The notes under the pieces: model-generated
Database searches by the model: none
What the model was told of the DNA's origin: nothing
Seen by the model: the letters and a program-made list of their open reading frames with translations, nothing else
Program-made: the position numbers and the translations under genes
Shown: positions 13,833-25,165 of the stretch, in pieces
How the letters are laid out: every line of letters begins with the position of its first letter
Position numbering within the stretch: the first letter of the stretch is position 1
NCBI RefSeq assembly: GCF_025766255.1
Contig: NW_026516772.1
Coordinates: forward strand, 62,001 to 126,000
Length of the DNA stretch: 64,000 nt
DNA from: Zychaea mexicana
Lineage: Eukaryota; Mucoromycota; Mucoromycetes; Mucorales; Lichtheimiaceae
Reading direction: 5' to 3'

Positions 13833-14161
13833 TATTTCGTGTTATAGTTCATAAATTTGTTTTTTAGAGAGTTTTTTTTTACAGGGTAAGCGAGGCGACG
13901 GGTGGGATACGGTGTTTTTTTTTGCGAGTGAAGGGCGAAACAAAGAAAAAAGGGCGATTCTTCTTTTTTTGAGCTGCTGCTGCCTTTCGACTACTTTTTT
14001 TAAAGTGTTTTTGAGATGGGTTGGGAGGTAAAGAAGCAGGAAACGCGTCCCACTGAAGGTTTTGAATTACCTTTGAACCGTGCAACGTCATTTTTTTTTC
14101 CTGGTTTCTGCGCTGCATATTTTGGTTTGTGGTACCTTACCCCCTCTCTTTTTGGCACATC
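13833..14161. promoter_or_regulatory. Shared divergent promoter, STRAP and SNRNP25
   Basis: The 329 bp between the two start codons must hold both core promoters and leaders. It contains runs of T on each side and no clear TATA box. Sharing of control is inferred from the spacing. Confidence 0.6.
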
Positions 14162-14854
14162 ATGGCTGATTCGACACCACAACAACGACTACAAGAAAAG
14201 CAAGAAGAACAAGAACAAGAAGCCCTGTTGGAGCAAGAACTCAAAGAAAGACTGGATGTTTTATTAAAGGATGAATTGCTCGCTGATGTGCCGTCTTCAC
14301 CAACCATTGAACAAGTGGATACGCTTACTGCAATCGAAGAAGGACGTGCCTATCGCATCACTGTCGACCGTGGACCACTTGAGCCTTTATGTATGTTGAA
14401 AACAGAAAAGTTACCGAGCCCAATTGACCTAAACCACCCAACACACACACACTCAACACAACGCCACTCGAAACTAAACAAATCTTGATGAATTTCTCGC
14501 ATTGGATTAGCCATTGTAGTGAATCAAGCATCTTCAGTGAACGACATTAAGCGCTTGATTCGGAACGCTATTGATCGTGACCGCACCGCAACAACGACAA
14601 AGACAAAAATTAGCTGGTAATAGTCCCAAAAGAAAAAAAAAGTAACCAAGGGTAGTGCAATCGCCTGACAGAACTTATCTAATATGTGTAGGAAATATAT
14701 CTGGCGATCGCATTGTCTCATGTTCAATGGACAAAGACTCTTGGACAATAACGCGGTTGTAAGCCAACTTGGTATTTCGCAAGGTTCGGTGTTAAAGTTC
14801 TCGCGGCTTGCATTTGAAAAGGGCAAACATCGGCGCGCTCGCCGAATACGTTGA
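14162..14854 (+). CDS. SNRNP25: U11/U12 small nuclear ribonucleoprotein 25 kDa protein
   Basis: Nuclear subunit of the U11/U12 di-snRNP, which recognises the 5' splice site of U12-type introns. Exons are 14162-14390, 14511-14616 and 14692-14854, giving 165 residues. After a Gln/Glu-rich coiled leader (about residues 5-40), the conserved part has LLADVPSSPTIEQV, then the ubiquitin-like fold with IVVNQASSVNDIKRLI, the hallmark ISWKYIWRSHCLMFNGQRLL, and GISQGSVLKFS before a basic tail. Human SNRNP25 is 132 residues with the same order of blocks (SWSYVWRTYHL). Both introns in this gene look U2-type (GTATGT and GTAATA donors). The ATG at 14162 was chosen over open upstream codons because the extra residues are not conserved. 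Confidence 0.9.
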
Positions 14855-15200
14855 AAAAAAAAACCACAAAGATGGCCTACGAGTGGAAGAGAGACAGAGA
14901 CACCTCGGTGAACTCGCCGGACAACGACTGACGGACGGTTATGTCGATGCGTTTGACGCAAGAGAGAGACACGTCAGTGAAGGGGGAGGAGGACATCGGG
15001 GTTAAATTGCTGGATAATACATGCTGATGCGATATAAAACGTACGCACACGGTGTTGGGTATAAGAGAACACACGTATTATGTGTCATTCGTAAGCAAGT
15101 TCTTTAATAATAAATTTCCAATATGTTCTTAAACACACTTGATGACAAAGGGCGCCAGCAAATTATTCAGCCAACGTCGGATGATTACCAAATATGGAAT

Positions 15201-15210
15201 GGAAAGTTCC
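15201..15210 (+). promoter_or_regulatory. Heat-shock-element-like site
   Basis: GGAAAGTTCC carries the inverted GAAnnTTC core, preceded by a further GAA in GGAAT. It lies 230 bp upstream of the BAG-domain gene. Confidence 0.45.
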
Positions 15211-15245
15211 AGCTGACGCTGGCAAAATTGATTCGGATTAATGCC

Positions 15246-15260
15246 GGAAGCTTCTCGCAA
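15246..15260 (+). promoter_or_regulatory. Heat-shock element, three pentamers
   Basis: GGAAGCTTCTCGCAA fits alternating nGAAn/nTTCn units with one mismatch in the third unit. It lies 42 bp upstream of a TATA box, a typical arrangement for Hsf1 targets. Confidence 0.6.
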
Positions 15261-15301
15261 AAAACGGTGCACCATTCACTTTAACTTTTACCTGTCAAAA
15301 G

Positions 15302-15309
15302 TATAAATA
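15302..15309 (+). promoter_or_regulatory. TATA box of BAG-domain gene
   Basis: TATAAATA lies 122 nt upstream of the start codon and just downstream of two heat-shock-like elements. Confidence 0.65.
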
Positions 15310-15430
15310 CCGACCAACTTGTCATCTTTTTGTTTTTCGCTACTCTACTCCTTTGTCTCTATTATTGAACACACAAACTACCACATATTCTTCTTCACTT
15401 TCTACACAAACAACAACAACAACAGTAACA

Positions 15431-17044
15431 ATGGAAATTCACTTCCCTACCATCACAATCACCGAGCAACAATACCATTCTTATAGCCAGCGTCATCCTT
15501 TCAGCGTTCTTCAAGGAGGTTTCCCCACTATGATCCATCGTCAGCCGTCGTCGCATCAACAGCAATATGACGACCTTCGAGTTGTCTTTTTTGACGACGA
15601 CGATGAAGAAGAAGAGGCTCACGATGTGTTTTCCTACTACCATCCTCATCAAAACCATCAACAAAGGCAGCACTTGGCTCGTCTGCACCAACAGCAAGAA
15701 CAACAGCGAGAAATAGAAAAAAGCCGTTATATTTTGCAACACTTGCAACAACGTCAGCAAATGCAAGAAGCCGCAGCAGCAGCCGCTGAAAGACGTCGTC
15801 GTCAGCTCCAACTCCAACAGCAGCAGCAAAAAAAACAACAAGAAGAAGCAGCTCGGATCCGCTACTTGCAACGCATTCAAGCCGAGCAACTGCTTTACCG
15901 TCAAAAGGAACAACAATTGAGACGTCAACGCGAATTGGCAGTAGCAGAACAGCAACGCCAACGTCAACGACTTTATCAGGAACGACAAGCGGAATTGTAT
16001 CGCCAGCGTCTCATTGAAGAATTACTTGCTGAACGTGAACAGAAACGTCGAAGACTCGTTGAAGAACAACAACAGCAACAACTATCCCAGAACTTGTTTA
16101 CGTTCTTGTTTGGTGATGACGAGAGCGAACAAGATCAAGATGTCGAAATGGAAGAACCCCAACAGCAGCAGCAGCAAGCTTCGTCGTCCTCTCGTCCTAT
16201 TGCTGTTAATGACCCATCACAACGACAGCAACGACATGATAAAGGAAAGTCCATTGTCAACAGAAAGCCAGAACAACAGTATTCACGTTCCATTCCAATC
16301 GACGAACCGCAACAGCAAGCCGCCCATTCCTCTGTACAAGAAGAACATCAAGTCGTCGAGAAACAACAAGAACAGACTACCAAGAAGGATGATATTGACA
16401 ACGGCGAGCAAGCATCATCTGTTGCCACCAGTACCGACGACTATGACATTGAAATGCTCTTTGAAGAAGAAGAATCAGCAGTACCCAAGAGCGATGACGA
16501 CGGTGATAGCCAAGAATCTATGCATGACGAAACGTGGGAGCAGATCAGTAGCAGCAACAGCAGTAGTGGTAGTAGTAGCAGCAATGAAGAAGTCGGTGAC
16601 GACGACGACGACGACAACATAGAAACCAAGCACCTACAGCTACGTATATTGGGCGAACAATTGGCACAACTAAGCGAAAAGCAAGAATCAACTATTCCAA
16701 CAACACGATTACAATTTGTTACGCCTGCTGCTGCTGTTGGCAGACAAGAACAAGACGACGATTCCACAACCTCTACAACAACGAGTGATCACCACCAAGA
16801 CGTAATGATAACAGCCACCAGTCCTGAAAATCGACAGTTCCTTGGTCTAGAAGACGAAGTGATGCGACTCATGTTACAGTTAGATGCTATTGAATCGAAC
16901 GGAAACATGGCTATTCGAAAGGAACGCAAGGCTTTGATCCGAAAGGCCGAACAACTGTTGGCCAAAATGGATGACCATAAGCAGCAGGAATGGGAACGGA
17001 TATCTGTCACCAGCAGTAGTAATGGTTCTTCAACTTCTTCGTAG
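15431..17044 (+). CDS. BAG-domain co-chaperone, Gln-rich
   Basis: Predicted Hsp70 nucleotide-exchange co-chaperone. It is a single exon of 537 residues. The C-terminal BAG-type helices show LEDEVMRLMLQLDAIES then IRKERKALIRKAEQLLAKMD, at about residues 473-516, with the charged and hydrophobic pattern that contacts the Hsp70 ATPase domain in this family. The middle third (about residues 80-220) is an extended Gln/Arg-rich, probably coiled-coil segment; the remainder is rich in Gln, Ser, Asp and Glu and likely disordered. The N-terminus (MEIHFPTITI) has no signal peptide. The open frame continues upstream without another ATG, so the start at 15431, preceded by AACA, is clear. Heat-shock-like elements and a TATA box upstream suggest stress induction (inference). 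The particular Hsp70 partner is unknown. Confidence 0.8.
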   Translation: MEIHFPTITITEQQYHSYSQRHPFSVLQGGFPTMIHRQPSSHQQQYDDLRVVFFDDDDEEEEAHDVFSYYHPHQNHQQRQHLARLHQQQEQQREIEKSRYILQHLQQRQQMQEAAAAAAERRRRQLQLQQQQQKKQQEEAARIRYLQRIQAEQLLYRQKEQQLRRQRELAVAEQQRQRQRLYQERQAELYRQRLIEELLAEREQKRRRLVEEQQQQQLSQNLFTFLFGDDESEQDQDVEMEEPQQQQQQASSSSRPIAVNDPSQRQQRHDKGKSIVNRKPEQQYSRSIPIDEPQQQAAHSSVQEEHQVVEKQQEQTTKKDDIDNGEQASSVATSTDDYDIEMLFEEEESAVPKSDDDGDSQESMHDETWEQISSSNSSSGSSSSNEEVGDDDDDDNIETKHLQLRILGEQLAQLSEKQESTIPTTRLQFVTPAAAVGRQEQDDDSTTSTTTSDHHQDVMITATSPENRQFLGLEDEVMRLMLQLDAIESNGNMAIRKERKALIRKAEQLLAKMDDHKQQEWERISVTSSSNGSSTSS

Positions 17045-17403
17045 AATGAATATCCCTCCTCCCAGCCCCACCTTCATCCATTCACCGTTGTTCGCATATA
17101 TATTTTAAATATATAGCAAATCCAAATCCTAAATATCTCATTGTTTCCTCATGTTATATACTACACACATTACAGTTTGCTCAAAGCAATACATGTCTCT
17201 TTATATATATTACATCCATATACAATTTTATTTATTTATTTATTGCGCTTGATGGGGTGCGTGAGTGTGAGTGTGTGTGTGCGATGTACAATTCTTGTCG
17301 TTCGTTGTTTGGGGATGATGTTAAAAACTTACAAAATTGAAAAAGAACAATTGAAAACATTGTGGAGTGGAATGGTTTTCTATACATGGTTTTTTTACTA
17401 TGA
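17045..17403. other. Convergent 3' flanks
   Basis: A/T-rich region between the stop codons of the BAG gene and the Cid1-like gene. It includes TATATATT tracts and a GT-rich run near 17265. No gene is seen. Confidence 0.6.
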
Positions 17404-20400
17404 TTATTGTCGCGACTTGCTGTAGTTGATATTGTTATTATTATTATTAGCGTTGTTGTTGTTGTTGTGATGTTTCCGTCGTTGCCGCCCACCACCTCCT
17501 CCACTACGATGATGATTCTCGTTATTGTTGGATGTTGTTGGTTTAGACGACGACGATCGAATATGATGATGATGCCTATTACTCCGTTGCTGTTGCTGCT
17601 GTGATTGTTGCTGTGGTCGACCAGTAGTATCAGTAGTACTAGCAGTAGCAGCAGCAGGAATAGTAGTGGAAACAGACCGTTCTGGACGATGATGGTGATG
17701 ATGATGATGATGATGATGATGGTTTTGTCCCTTGACAATATCCGCCATGGTTTTCTTTGGCGCATCATGTTTTACTGTTGACCAACGACGACGTTTCGTT
17801 TGTTGCTGCGGTTGTTGTTGTTTTTGTCGTGCCGATTCCAATGTAGCTGTAGAAGAAGTGGGTGAAATTGATGGCCAATCGATACTGGATTGACGCAAGG
17901 ACACGCGTCGTTGATGACTTGCTTTGTTATTACCACCACCGTTACTATTAGCAGCACTATTTCGTCGATGATGAGGACGATTACCGTTCATGATAGTGGT
18001 AGTCTTTGAATAATCGACCGAGCCTCGTGTATGGGAAGCATAGGGTGGTAGTAATGGTGGCTTATTGGAATACCGAGCAAGTATACTATCGACTGTACGT
18101 GATGATTCACCAGCATCAGCATTTTTACTGTTGTTGCTGTTGTTATGCGACGCGCTAACATACGGTGACGATGTAGGCGGCGGCAAAGCAATGGTGATTG
18201 CAATAGGTGCAGACATACCGGGCACAGATGCTGCTGCTGTGCAGCACGTGAGTGGATGACTACTGTGGCGCACCCGATATGGTGATGATGATGATGATCC
18301 AGACATAGAAGAAGACGAGGTCGAGTTGAATCGAGGTCGGAACGTAGCTGGACCATCAACGGCAGCAGAAGACGCGGCAGCAGCCGGATGTAGATACGCA
18401 TGGTTCGTCGAAGATAAGGATGATGGGTGGTGGACAAAAATGGGGGTTTCTGATGATCGACGACGACGATCGTGTGGATGATGTATGGATGGAGAAGAAG
18501 AAGAAGAAGAGTCGATATGAGGTGAATGATGTGGATGTACCGGGAGTACAACGGTGGCCGGAAGAGGCGAATGTGTCGTCGTCGTCGTTATTGTCGCTCG
18601 TCGTGTGGTAGCATGATTGATAGGTGATTGTTGTGATGATGATGATGATGATGATGCTGCTACAATACTGGATGGATCCAACTCCTGCTTTTGTTCCTCA
18701 GGTGATGATGACAGCAACAAGTTGTCGGTGGTTGTGAATGAAAGCGGGTGATACGGCTCACAGACCAAATCCAACGAAGCGCCTGCAGCCAACAGATGAC
18801 AAGCACGACGAAACTCGATCAACAATCCTTGGACAGACGCCTGATCTGCCGAATTACCCAAGTTGCGTGACACGTTGAACGGTTCTTCCACACATAAACC
18901 TGGCTTATTCCGTCCCACATGCCATCCTTTCTCAACCTTGGCCAAATACCGTCCACTGCGTACCGACACGACCTGGTCCTCGTAATCAAATTCATGTGCA
19001 TACCGTCTGAAAAATGCAAACAAGAGTCCTCCAAGACTTTCGCAATTGCCATTGCCAAATCCTCGTAATCCATCCACGTCCATGCAAAACTTGAACTCGT
19101 CATCATCATCGTCGTTTTCGTTTTCTTTGTCGGTCAGCTGATGTAGGACTGGCAGGATAGGTGGTTCTCGCATTTGTAAAAAGTTGATTGCCATACACGT
19201 CCACGTGTATGTTGACAAGGTGCCACCATTTGCTATTAAAACAAAAAAGTGCGTGTGTGAGTGTCAGAGAAAGCATCTTTCTCTTTCTTAAAACTTCTAT
19301 GATGACCATCCTTTTTCTCCACAGATAATCTTACCTGCGTCATTGAGCCTGCGTTGCTTGGTCCAATGCTTGATGATCATGATGAAGGGCCGTACACGTG
19401 GATCAAGTGCAACATAAGTGCGGATCATCTTTGTGTTTTGCAGTGCAAGCGTATTATTGACATTGATGTCACATGCCAGTTCCCTTATTACCCAGTAATA
19501 CCAAAAAAGTTGGAATTTTGTCAATATTTGATTTGTATTTCGATTCGTCGTCTAATTTGCTTTTCAGGACTTACGATTCTGGGTCAAATAAGCGCACAAT
19601 GGGAACTTTTGCACGCGGAACACACACCACGTGTTGCATACCACCTATTATAATCATTAATATTATCATTCGAAATTAGAAAACAACAATGGATTACTTA
19701 TTATTGTGTCTCCTTCTCCCTTCCCTCTCATCCTTTTCTCTTTTCGCTCGCGTTACTACTTGCATCGTCGAAACAGTTTTGCTAGTATCCGAACGTTACG
19801 CAAACCGTTCCATGGCGTGGCAATACACAAATCAACATCGGATTGGCTCGTTCCAAGGTCGTTTACCGAAGATCTAAATTTCGTGTCGATATGCGATTAA
19901 TTTTTGGTATGTTTTCCAAATATATGCGCGTCAATTTTTATAGTGGTAGTAATAGATGATGTGGAATGCATACCCAAATAAATGAACATGGATATCTTTG
20001 TTTGGCCACTCTGTGTTCAATAAACGTTCAATTTTACGCACCAGTCCCATACGACGATCGTAACTTTCGCGTGTTGGTAACAGTTCCTGTGTGTATGTGT
20101 TTTGTTTGTTTGTTTATACCGGGTTGTGTGTGTGTCTGTGTAAGTCCCTCGTTTACATGTATATATATGTGCGTGTGCTTTTTTCTTCTTCTTCTGCGCG
20201 CTTTCTTACTTCGAACAATGTGAGCAATTCCACGGAAAGGTTATCTTGGTATATTCGATCCAACAACGTGACAGGTGACAACGACTGTGACGCCGACGAC
20301 GAGTAAGAGTCCAATTCCAATTCCTCTTTTGATTCAGATGATGGATATTGTTGTGTGGTGCAAAAGGAATCGCAGGAATCAGCAGACAAAGTATCTGTAT

Positions 20401-20695
20401 TGTTGCTTAGCGTGTCCGAACTATTATCGTTATAGTCGTCCGACTGTGGTGGCGATGAAGTGGAACTCGTTGTTGTTGGGAAACGTATCATTGACGCGTC
20501 TGCTTCTTGTTGTTTTTGTTCGTCATGGACAACAATGTCAGTGTCGTTTGTTGTTGTTGTTATTGTTGTTGTTGCTGCTGGTAGTACTGCTGTCATCGTT
20601 GGACTAGTTGTTGTTGCTGTGGTGACAGTATTCTCGGGTATTGTGCCATTGCTTAGTCGAGACAATGGGGATGCCGGCATCCTTTTACACAACAT
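17404..20695 (-). CDS. Cid1-like poly(A)/poly(U) polymerase with long disordered tail
   Basis: Non-canonical RNA nucleotidyltransferase that would add U or A to RNA 3' ends in cytoplasmic RNA turnover; the nucleotide preference cannot be read from sequence. Exons are 20695-20210, 20086-19974, 19873-19764, 19644-19575, 19483-19335 and 19232-17404, giving 918 residues. After a disordered Thr/Ser-rich N-terminus come ELLPTRESYDRRMGLVRKIE, the catalytic GSSVNDLGTSQSDVDLCI (Asp212 and Asp214), VPRAKVPIVRLFDP and the third carboxylate in CDINVNN (Asp265). The central domain follows (GGTLSTYTWTCMAINFLQ), then the PAP-associated region ending near LCVEEPFNVSRNLG. The last 500 or so residues are low complexity, with a 12-His run and Asn, Gln and Ser runs. 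The intron at 19763-19645 fits only as a GC-AG intron (T|GCAAGT), which restores the CGMQHVVCV block. It is tandem with the asparaginase gene. Confidence 0.88.
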
Positions 20696-21105
20696 ATAAA
20701 ATAGTGGTATTTGAGCGTTTTTCGTGGAGTGGGGGTTGGTAAAGGGAGGGAGGGAGAGAGAGAAAGAAAGAAAGAGAGAGAGGTGGTTATATTTGGTGGG
20801 TTAGTTAGTTAGTTAGTAGTATAGAGTGGGTAATATGGAGGTGGCCAGAAAAGAAAAAAAAAGTAGAGGGTCGGGTTCACAAAAGTTTAAAAAAAAAGTT
20901 CTCGCGCAGAGTGAAAACACACACACACACACAGACAACGGGTCAATGACTTTCTTTTAGGGACACTAACAATAGTGGATTGATACAATACACACACAGT
21001 TAGAGACAGAGCTGAATGAAGGAGAGAACAAGACAATGCAAAATATAATAGATGCAAAGGTGATGCAAACAATGCAGGTTATACAGAATAAGTGACTATA
21101 TTTTT
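20696..21105. other. Spacer between Cid1-like and asparaginase genes
   Basis: Purine-rich leader and promoter of the Cid1-like gene (GA and GAAA tracts, 20740-20790), then a short 3' flank of the asparaginase gene with a CA run at 20915-20931. No other gene is seen. Confidence 0.6.
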
Positions 21106-23707
21106 CTATTGATGTTGTTGCAGCAGCTGCTTCATTTCGTCAATAATCTCTTGTGCCACACGCTCCTGCAGCCCTGTCCAATGAAGTCTGTCCATAGCCG
21201 AGCAGCCCCACCGATCGATGAGATGCACGTTCATATCCGGCTGTTCTAGCAAGAACTTGACCATGTCCACCTGGCCATGCGAGATCGCCACGTCCAGTGC
21301 CCGAAGCTCCTCGACGGGTTCTGCCCAATTCACCGACCAGCCCGCCGCGAGGCCGATCTTGACAAACTTCATATCGCCGTCCGCAATTGCCCTCAGCCAC
21401 AGTGTGCCCAGATCTCTGCGTTCCGTCTCGGCCAAATGTGCCCCTGCCGTACGCAACATCGTCACCACCTCCATCCGTTTTTCTGCAACAGCAACAAACA
21501 GCGGTGTGTGGCCTAATCGGTCACGAATATGGATCGATGCGCCGTGTAACAATAGAAATTCGACAATCCTGACATGTCCTTCACGACTGGCGACATGCAG
21601 CGGGCTTCGCCCCTCGTAGTCCACACAGTTCAAATTCACCATATCGTACAACAACTTGATCCCTTCCAGATCGTTGCTGACAGCTGCTGAGCATAGCAGG
21701 AACGGTAACAGTGCGCGTTCGGCCAATTGTTGTTCTTCAAGGGGTATCACCGTTTGTTCGTCCAAGTCGGTCTTTTTGAACTTGCCGCTGGCAAGGAGAT
21801 CAATGAGGACATGCACTCGGTTGTTTGTGGCAGAGAATTTCTGGTGTTCGGCTCGCACCGTCAGTTCGCCACGGATATTCTTTGTCATCATGCGACGCAC
21901 TTGCGGTGGATCGTCAGGTGCTTTGCCAAGCAAGTACGAGAGTTTGGCAAGTGCGCATTCTGGGGTCATGTCAGCACCTGCTACGACGCCAATTGCTGCT
22001 AGTTGCCGGCCGGTGGCGTATGAGTCAGTGACTAGACCTTTGCGACATTGTGTACAATTGACAATCACTACCCCACGATCGCACGCTTCTTTGAGTGCAG
22101 CCAATAGATCAGGCCGTGCGGGTGCGTTGCCTGCGCCATAAGTTTCTAAAACAACGCCTTGGATAGGAGGTGCCAGGAACGCACGAACCGTGCTTTCGTT
22201 GATGCCAGGAAAGAGTCGTAATGAGGCAACATTACGATTCAGAACTTTGTGTGAGCGGAACTTTGCGATTTGTGTTGGACGAAGCACGAGCGGCCATTTG
22301 ACGTCTTGCATACATAAAAAAATTAGATCACGGGGATCAGTCTTTTCCTTACATACTTGATCAACGAAAAAAAAGCTTGAAATATACTACTTACGGATAT
22401 CGATGCCTAACTCCACAAGTGCAGGTAAGTTGGGAGAATCAAATGCGTCAAAATCTACTGCGCTGATCTTGCTCGTTCGATTGCCGCGGTATAGTTTTTG
22501 ATTAAAGTAGAGACAGACTTCAGGAATCAAAAAGTGGCCTGCAATCGTAATCGCACCCAACAGATTGTCTATAGCGTCGTTGCGAACCTCGGTCAATGGG
22601 ACTTGGGATCCAGTAATGATGACTGTTTTGCTACAGAATAAAGGTGTGATCTGATCATGTTAGCAAGAAAGGTTCAAGAGACAAAAAAAAAACATGTTAT
22701 GTATATATATTACCCGAGGTCTTCTAGTAGAAAGCTGAGTGCACTTGCTGTATAGGCCATCGTATCAGTTCCATGGAGCACGATGAATGCATCAAAATAT
22801 TCATAATTGGCTTCGATATCGCGAGCAATGCGCACCCAGTCTAAATAGAATACCCATTTTTAATAGAAAGAGCGGACATTTGTGGGCCATAACTTTGGAT
22901 CATCGTTGAGAATAGATTCGCATACCATCCATTGTCATATTGCACGAATCTAAAAGCGGATCATACTCAAGGATCGAGTACCTGAATTAGATTCCATGCA
23001 TCAGCCTTTGTTGCATGTACCCCAGTGAAGTATATATCTGTGAGGGAACACACACATACACACACGGTCTCTCTCTCTCTCTCTCTCTTTGCACACATGT
23101 TTGATACTTTACCTGATTCGTTTACCGTATAAACTGACAGGCGTAATCAGACTCGGCAATTCGTGAAGACCGACCTCCTTCCCGTCGGTAGTGCGGACAG
23201 TATTGGTAATGGTTCCGAGACGCCGCTCTTCTTCAGTCGGAGATGGTGCACGGGAATGCGTTGAATCGTGGAAGCGGGTCACTTTGGCAAGTGTTTGTGC
23301 AAAGTAGTTTGGCAGCTATTGTAGTCGTAATCATAGCATTGGTCAGTCAGGTGGTTAGTTGGTAATGAAAGCACACCAAGTGTATCCTCCAATTTGGGGT
23401 TGATGACTTTACCGGGATATAACCATGCTCTGTTGTATGCTTCATGCCAATGGTGCCTCCCGTATAAATGATAAGCACTCGGGAAAAATCTTTTTTTTCA
23501 CAGCAGAAGCACGTCTATTATTACTATTATCCCTTTTTTGGGCAATTAAAAAAATCTTTCCGCGGTTCTCTTTTTTATACCTGGTGCCACCATTTCATTG
23601 CGATCGGCGTGGAGTTGATGTTCAACAGCAGCATTGTCGTAAATGACACTGTGACCATTGGAGAAATGTTCTGGTGTTGTTTCCCGTGGTGTCTGTGGTG
23701 GAAGCAT
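21106..23707 (-). CDS. ASPG: L-asparaginase with C-terminal ankyrin repeats
   Basis: Hydrolyses asparagine to aspartate and ammonia, probably in the cytosol because no signal peptide is visible. Exons are 23707-23581, 23477-23413, 23315-23113, 22981-22926, 22840-22714, 22630-22395 and 22304-21106, giving 670 residues. The two asparaginase signatures are present: VLIIYTGGTIGM (Thr51) and FIVLHGTDTMAYTASALSFL (Thr175, Asp176), with VIITGSQVPL and LYRGNRTSKIS after them. The catalytic region runs to about residue 400. Ankyrin repeats follow (GRSPLHVASREGHVRIVEFL, GHTPLFVAVAEKRMEVV, ALDVAISHGQVDMVKFLL). This matches the cytosolic asparaginase/60-kDa lysophospholipase architecture of animals and some fungi, so the fusion is not new. 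The ATG at 23707 is the first in the joined frame after a GA-rich leader. Intron 3 holds a CT microsatellite. Confidence 0.93.
23068..23088. repeat. CT microsatellite in asparaginase intron
   Basis: Ten perfect TC units inside intron 3 (22982-23112); on the transcribed strand this is GA, so it is not the polypyrimidine tract. Confidence 0.85.
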
Positions 23708-25165
23708 TATCACCTGTTTTGCGCGAGAAGGGAGGATGACACCACACAAGAGAGAGAGAGAGAGAGAGAAAAGGAGAGAAAGAGGGAAGGAAAAGAGTGT
23801 AGTTGCTATATAAAGGCATCTGTAATGGAGATGCAAGATAGAGAATCAGCTCCGTTTTTCTCACGCTGTTAGCCACTCAAAAGGCGATCTACTCCGGAGT
23901 GTGTGGTGGTCATGTTTTTATCTCTCTATTCCCCTTGACGCTCTTGACGCATTCCACACCATCGGATCGGGTTTTGTACACTGGTATCATTGTTGCAGTT
24001 GGGTATAAAATGCCGCTAGGTACAAGCTCATCTAGCTCAATGACAGTTGCCCTTTCTACTGGACTACACTCATGCTACACTCATTGTTCGCAAGTTCATC
24101 AGTTATATTCGTAAATTTATGATTTTGTTTCCCATAAACAAGCAAAGTAAACATCAGCAGCAGCAACTATCCATAAACGTCAAGACGTACCAGCCTATGC
24201 TTACTTTGGAGTTGCAACAGACATCTAGTACGCATGTGCTCTCTATTTGTGTCATATCAGTCAAAAATAAAGTCGCTTATCCTTTTTCAGCCGGATGTCT
24301 TGTTTTAGGAACTTAGATAACGGGTACCACGTGACTCGAACAAGGAAAGAGAAAAAGACTCTTTCTTTTTTAATGATACTAACTACGTTGCTTCTTCTCG
24401 TGACGTTTGCTGTTTCAAGTATTGGATGTAGCCGAATAACAGAATAAGCCGACAGTATATCCTAAAGTTCAATCATTAATCCGCTGAAGACAATACATAA
24501 TAAAAAGTATCTGCAGAAACAACTCGAGAATGTATAATATTATTGGATTACAGCGAACATGGAGCTTGAAGGGTGCTGGCCGCTGCCATACGGAAAGAGA
24601 GTGTGTTGTGCGCTGTACAAGCCTCAAATGACGACGTTCTCCCGAAATTACAACTACGACACGCTGTCATGATTGGTCGTGCTCGTCATCGTTACTACTT
24701 TTTTCATGCCTCTATCTTCTTTTCGTGATGAGATGTTTGTGAATAGTAAGACTACCGCTAGTACCCTTGTTGTAACAAAGCAGCTTTTTGCCCATAATCT
24801 CTATTGACTGACTGATTTTAATCAGTTAATTATGGTAGCAATTCTTTTTGTGCCAACGACATCCAAACCAGTGCCTAAAATGAAATGGTGATTGCTGGAG
24901 CCTCAGCGCAAAGACGGTACACAACACAGAACAGCAATGAATTCCAGGCACAGATGACGTATTAAGCGAGAGAAAAACCAATGTCTTGATACTCCGGTGC
25001 TGTCAATTCACTGAAACATATTTTTGATGGGGGGCCTCTGTCACAGGATCATCAAATGCAAACGCATAAAAAGAGAGCGTGCTCTTGACATCCATGTCCA
25101 AATCTCCTTCCTTCTTTCCTTCAGACCAAAAAACTTTTACTTCCAATCTCTGCTTATATATAACA
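23708..25165. other. Divergent region, asparaginase and H2A
   Basis: The left part is the asparaginase leader, with an 11-unit AG microsatellite at 23749-23769. The right part is the H2A upstream region. A CACGTG E-box sits at 24328. No further gene is supported. Confidence 0.5.

Noticed and set aside
16014..16622. 202-codon frame inside the BAG gene
   Set aside because: It is a shifted-frame shadow created by CAA/GAA repeats.
21106..23707. Asparaginase-ankyrin fusion as a novel architecture
   Set aside because: The same layout is known in cytosolic asparaginase/60-kDa lysophospholipase proteins of animals and fungi.
25152..25162. TATATATAA as TATA box of H2A
   Set aside because: It ends 4 nt before the ATG, too close to be the core promoter of a transcript starting at this codon.
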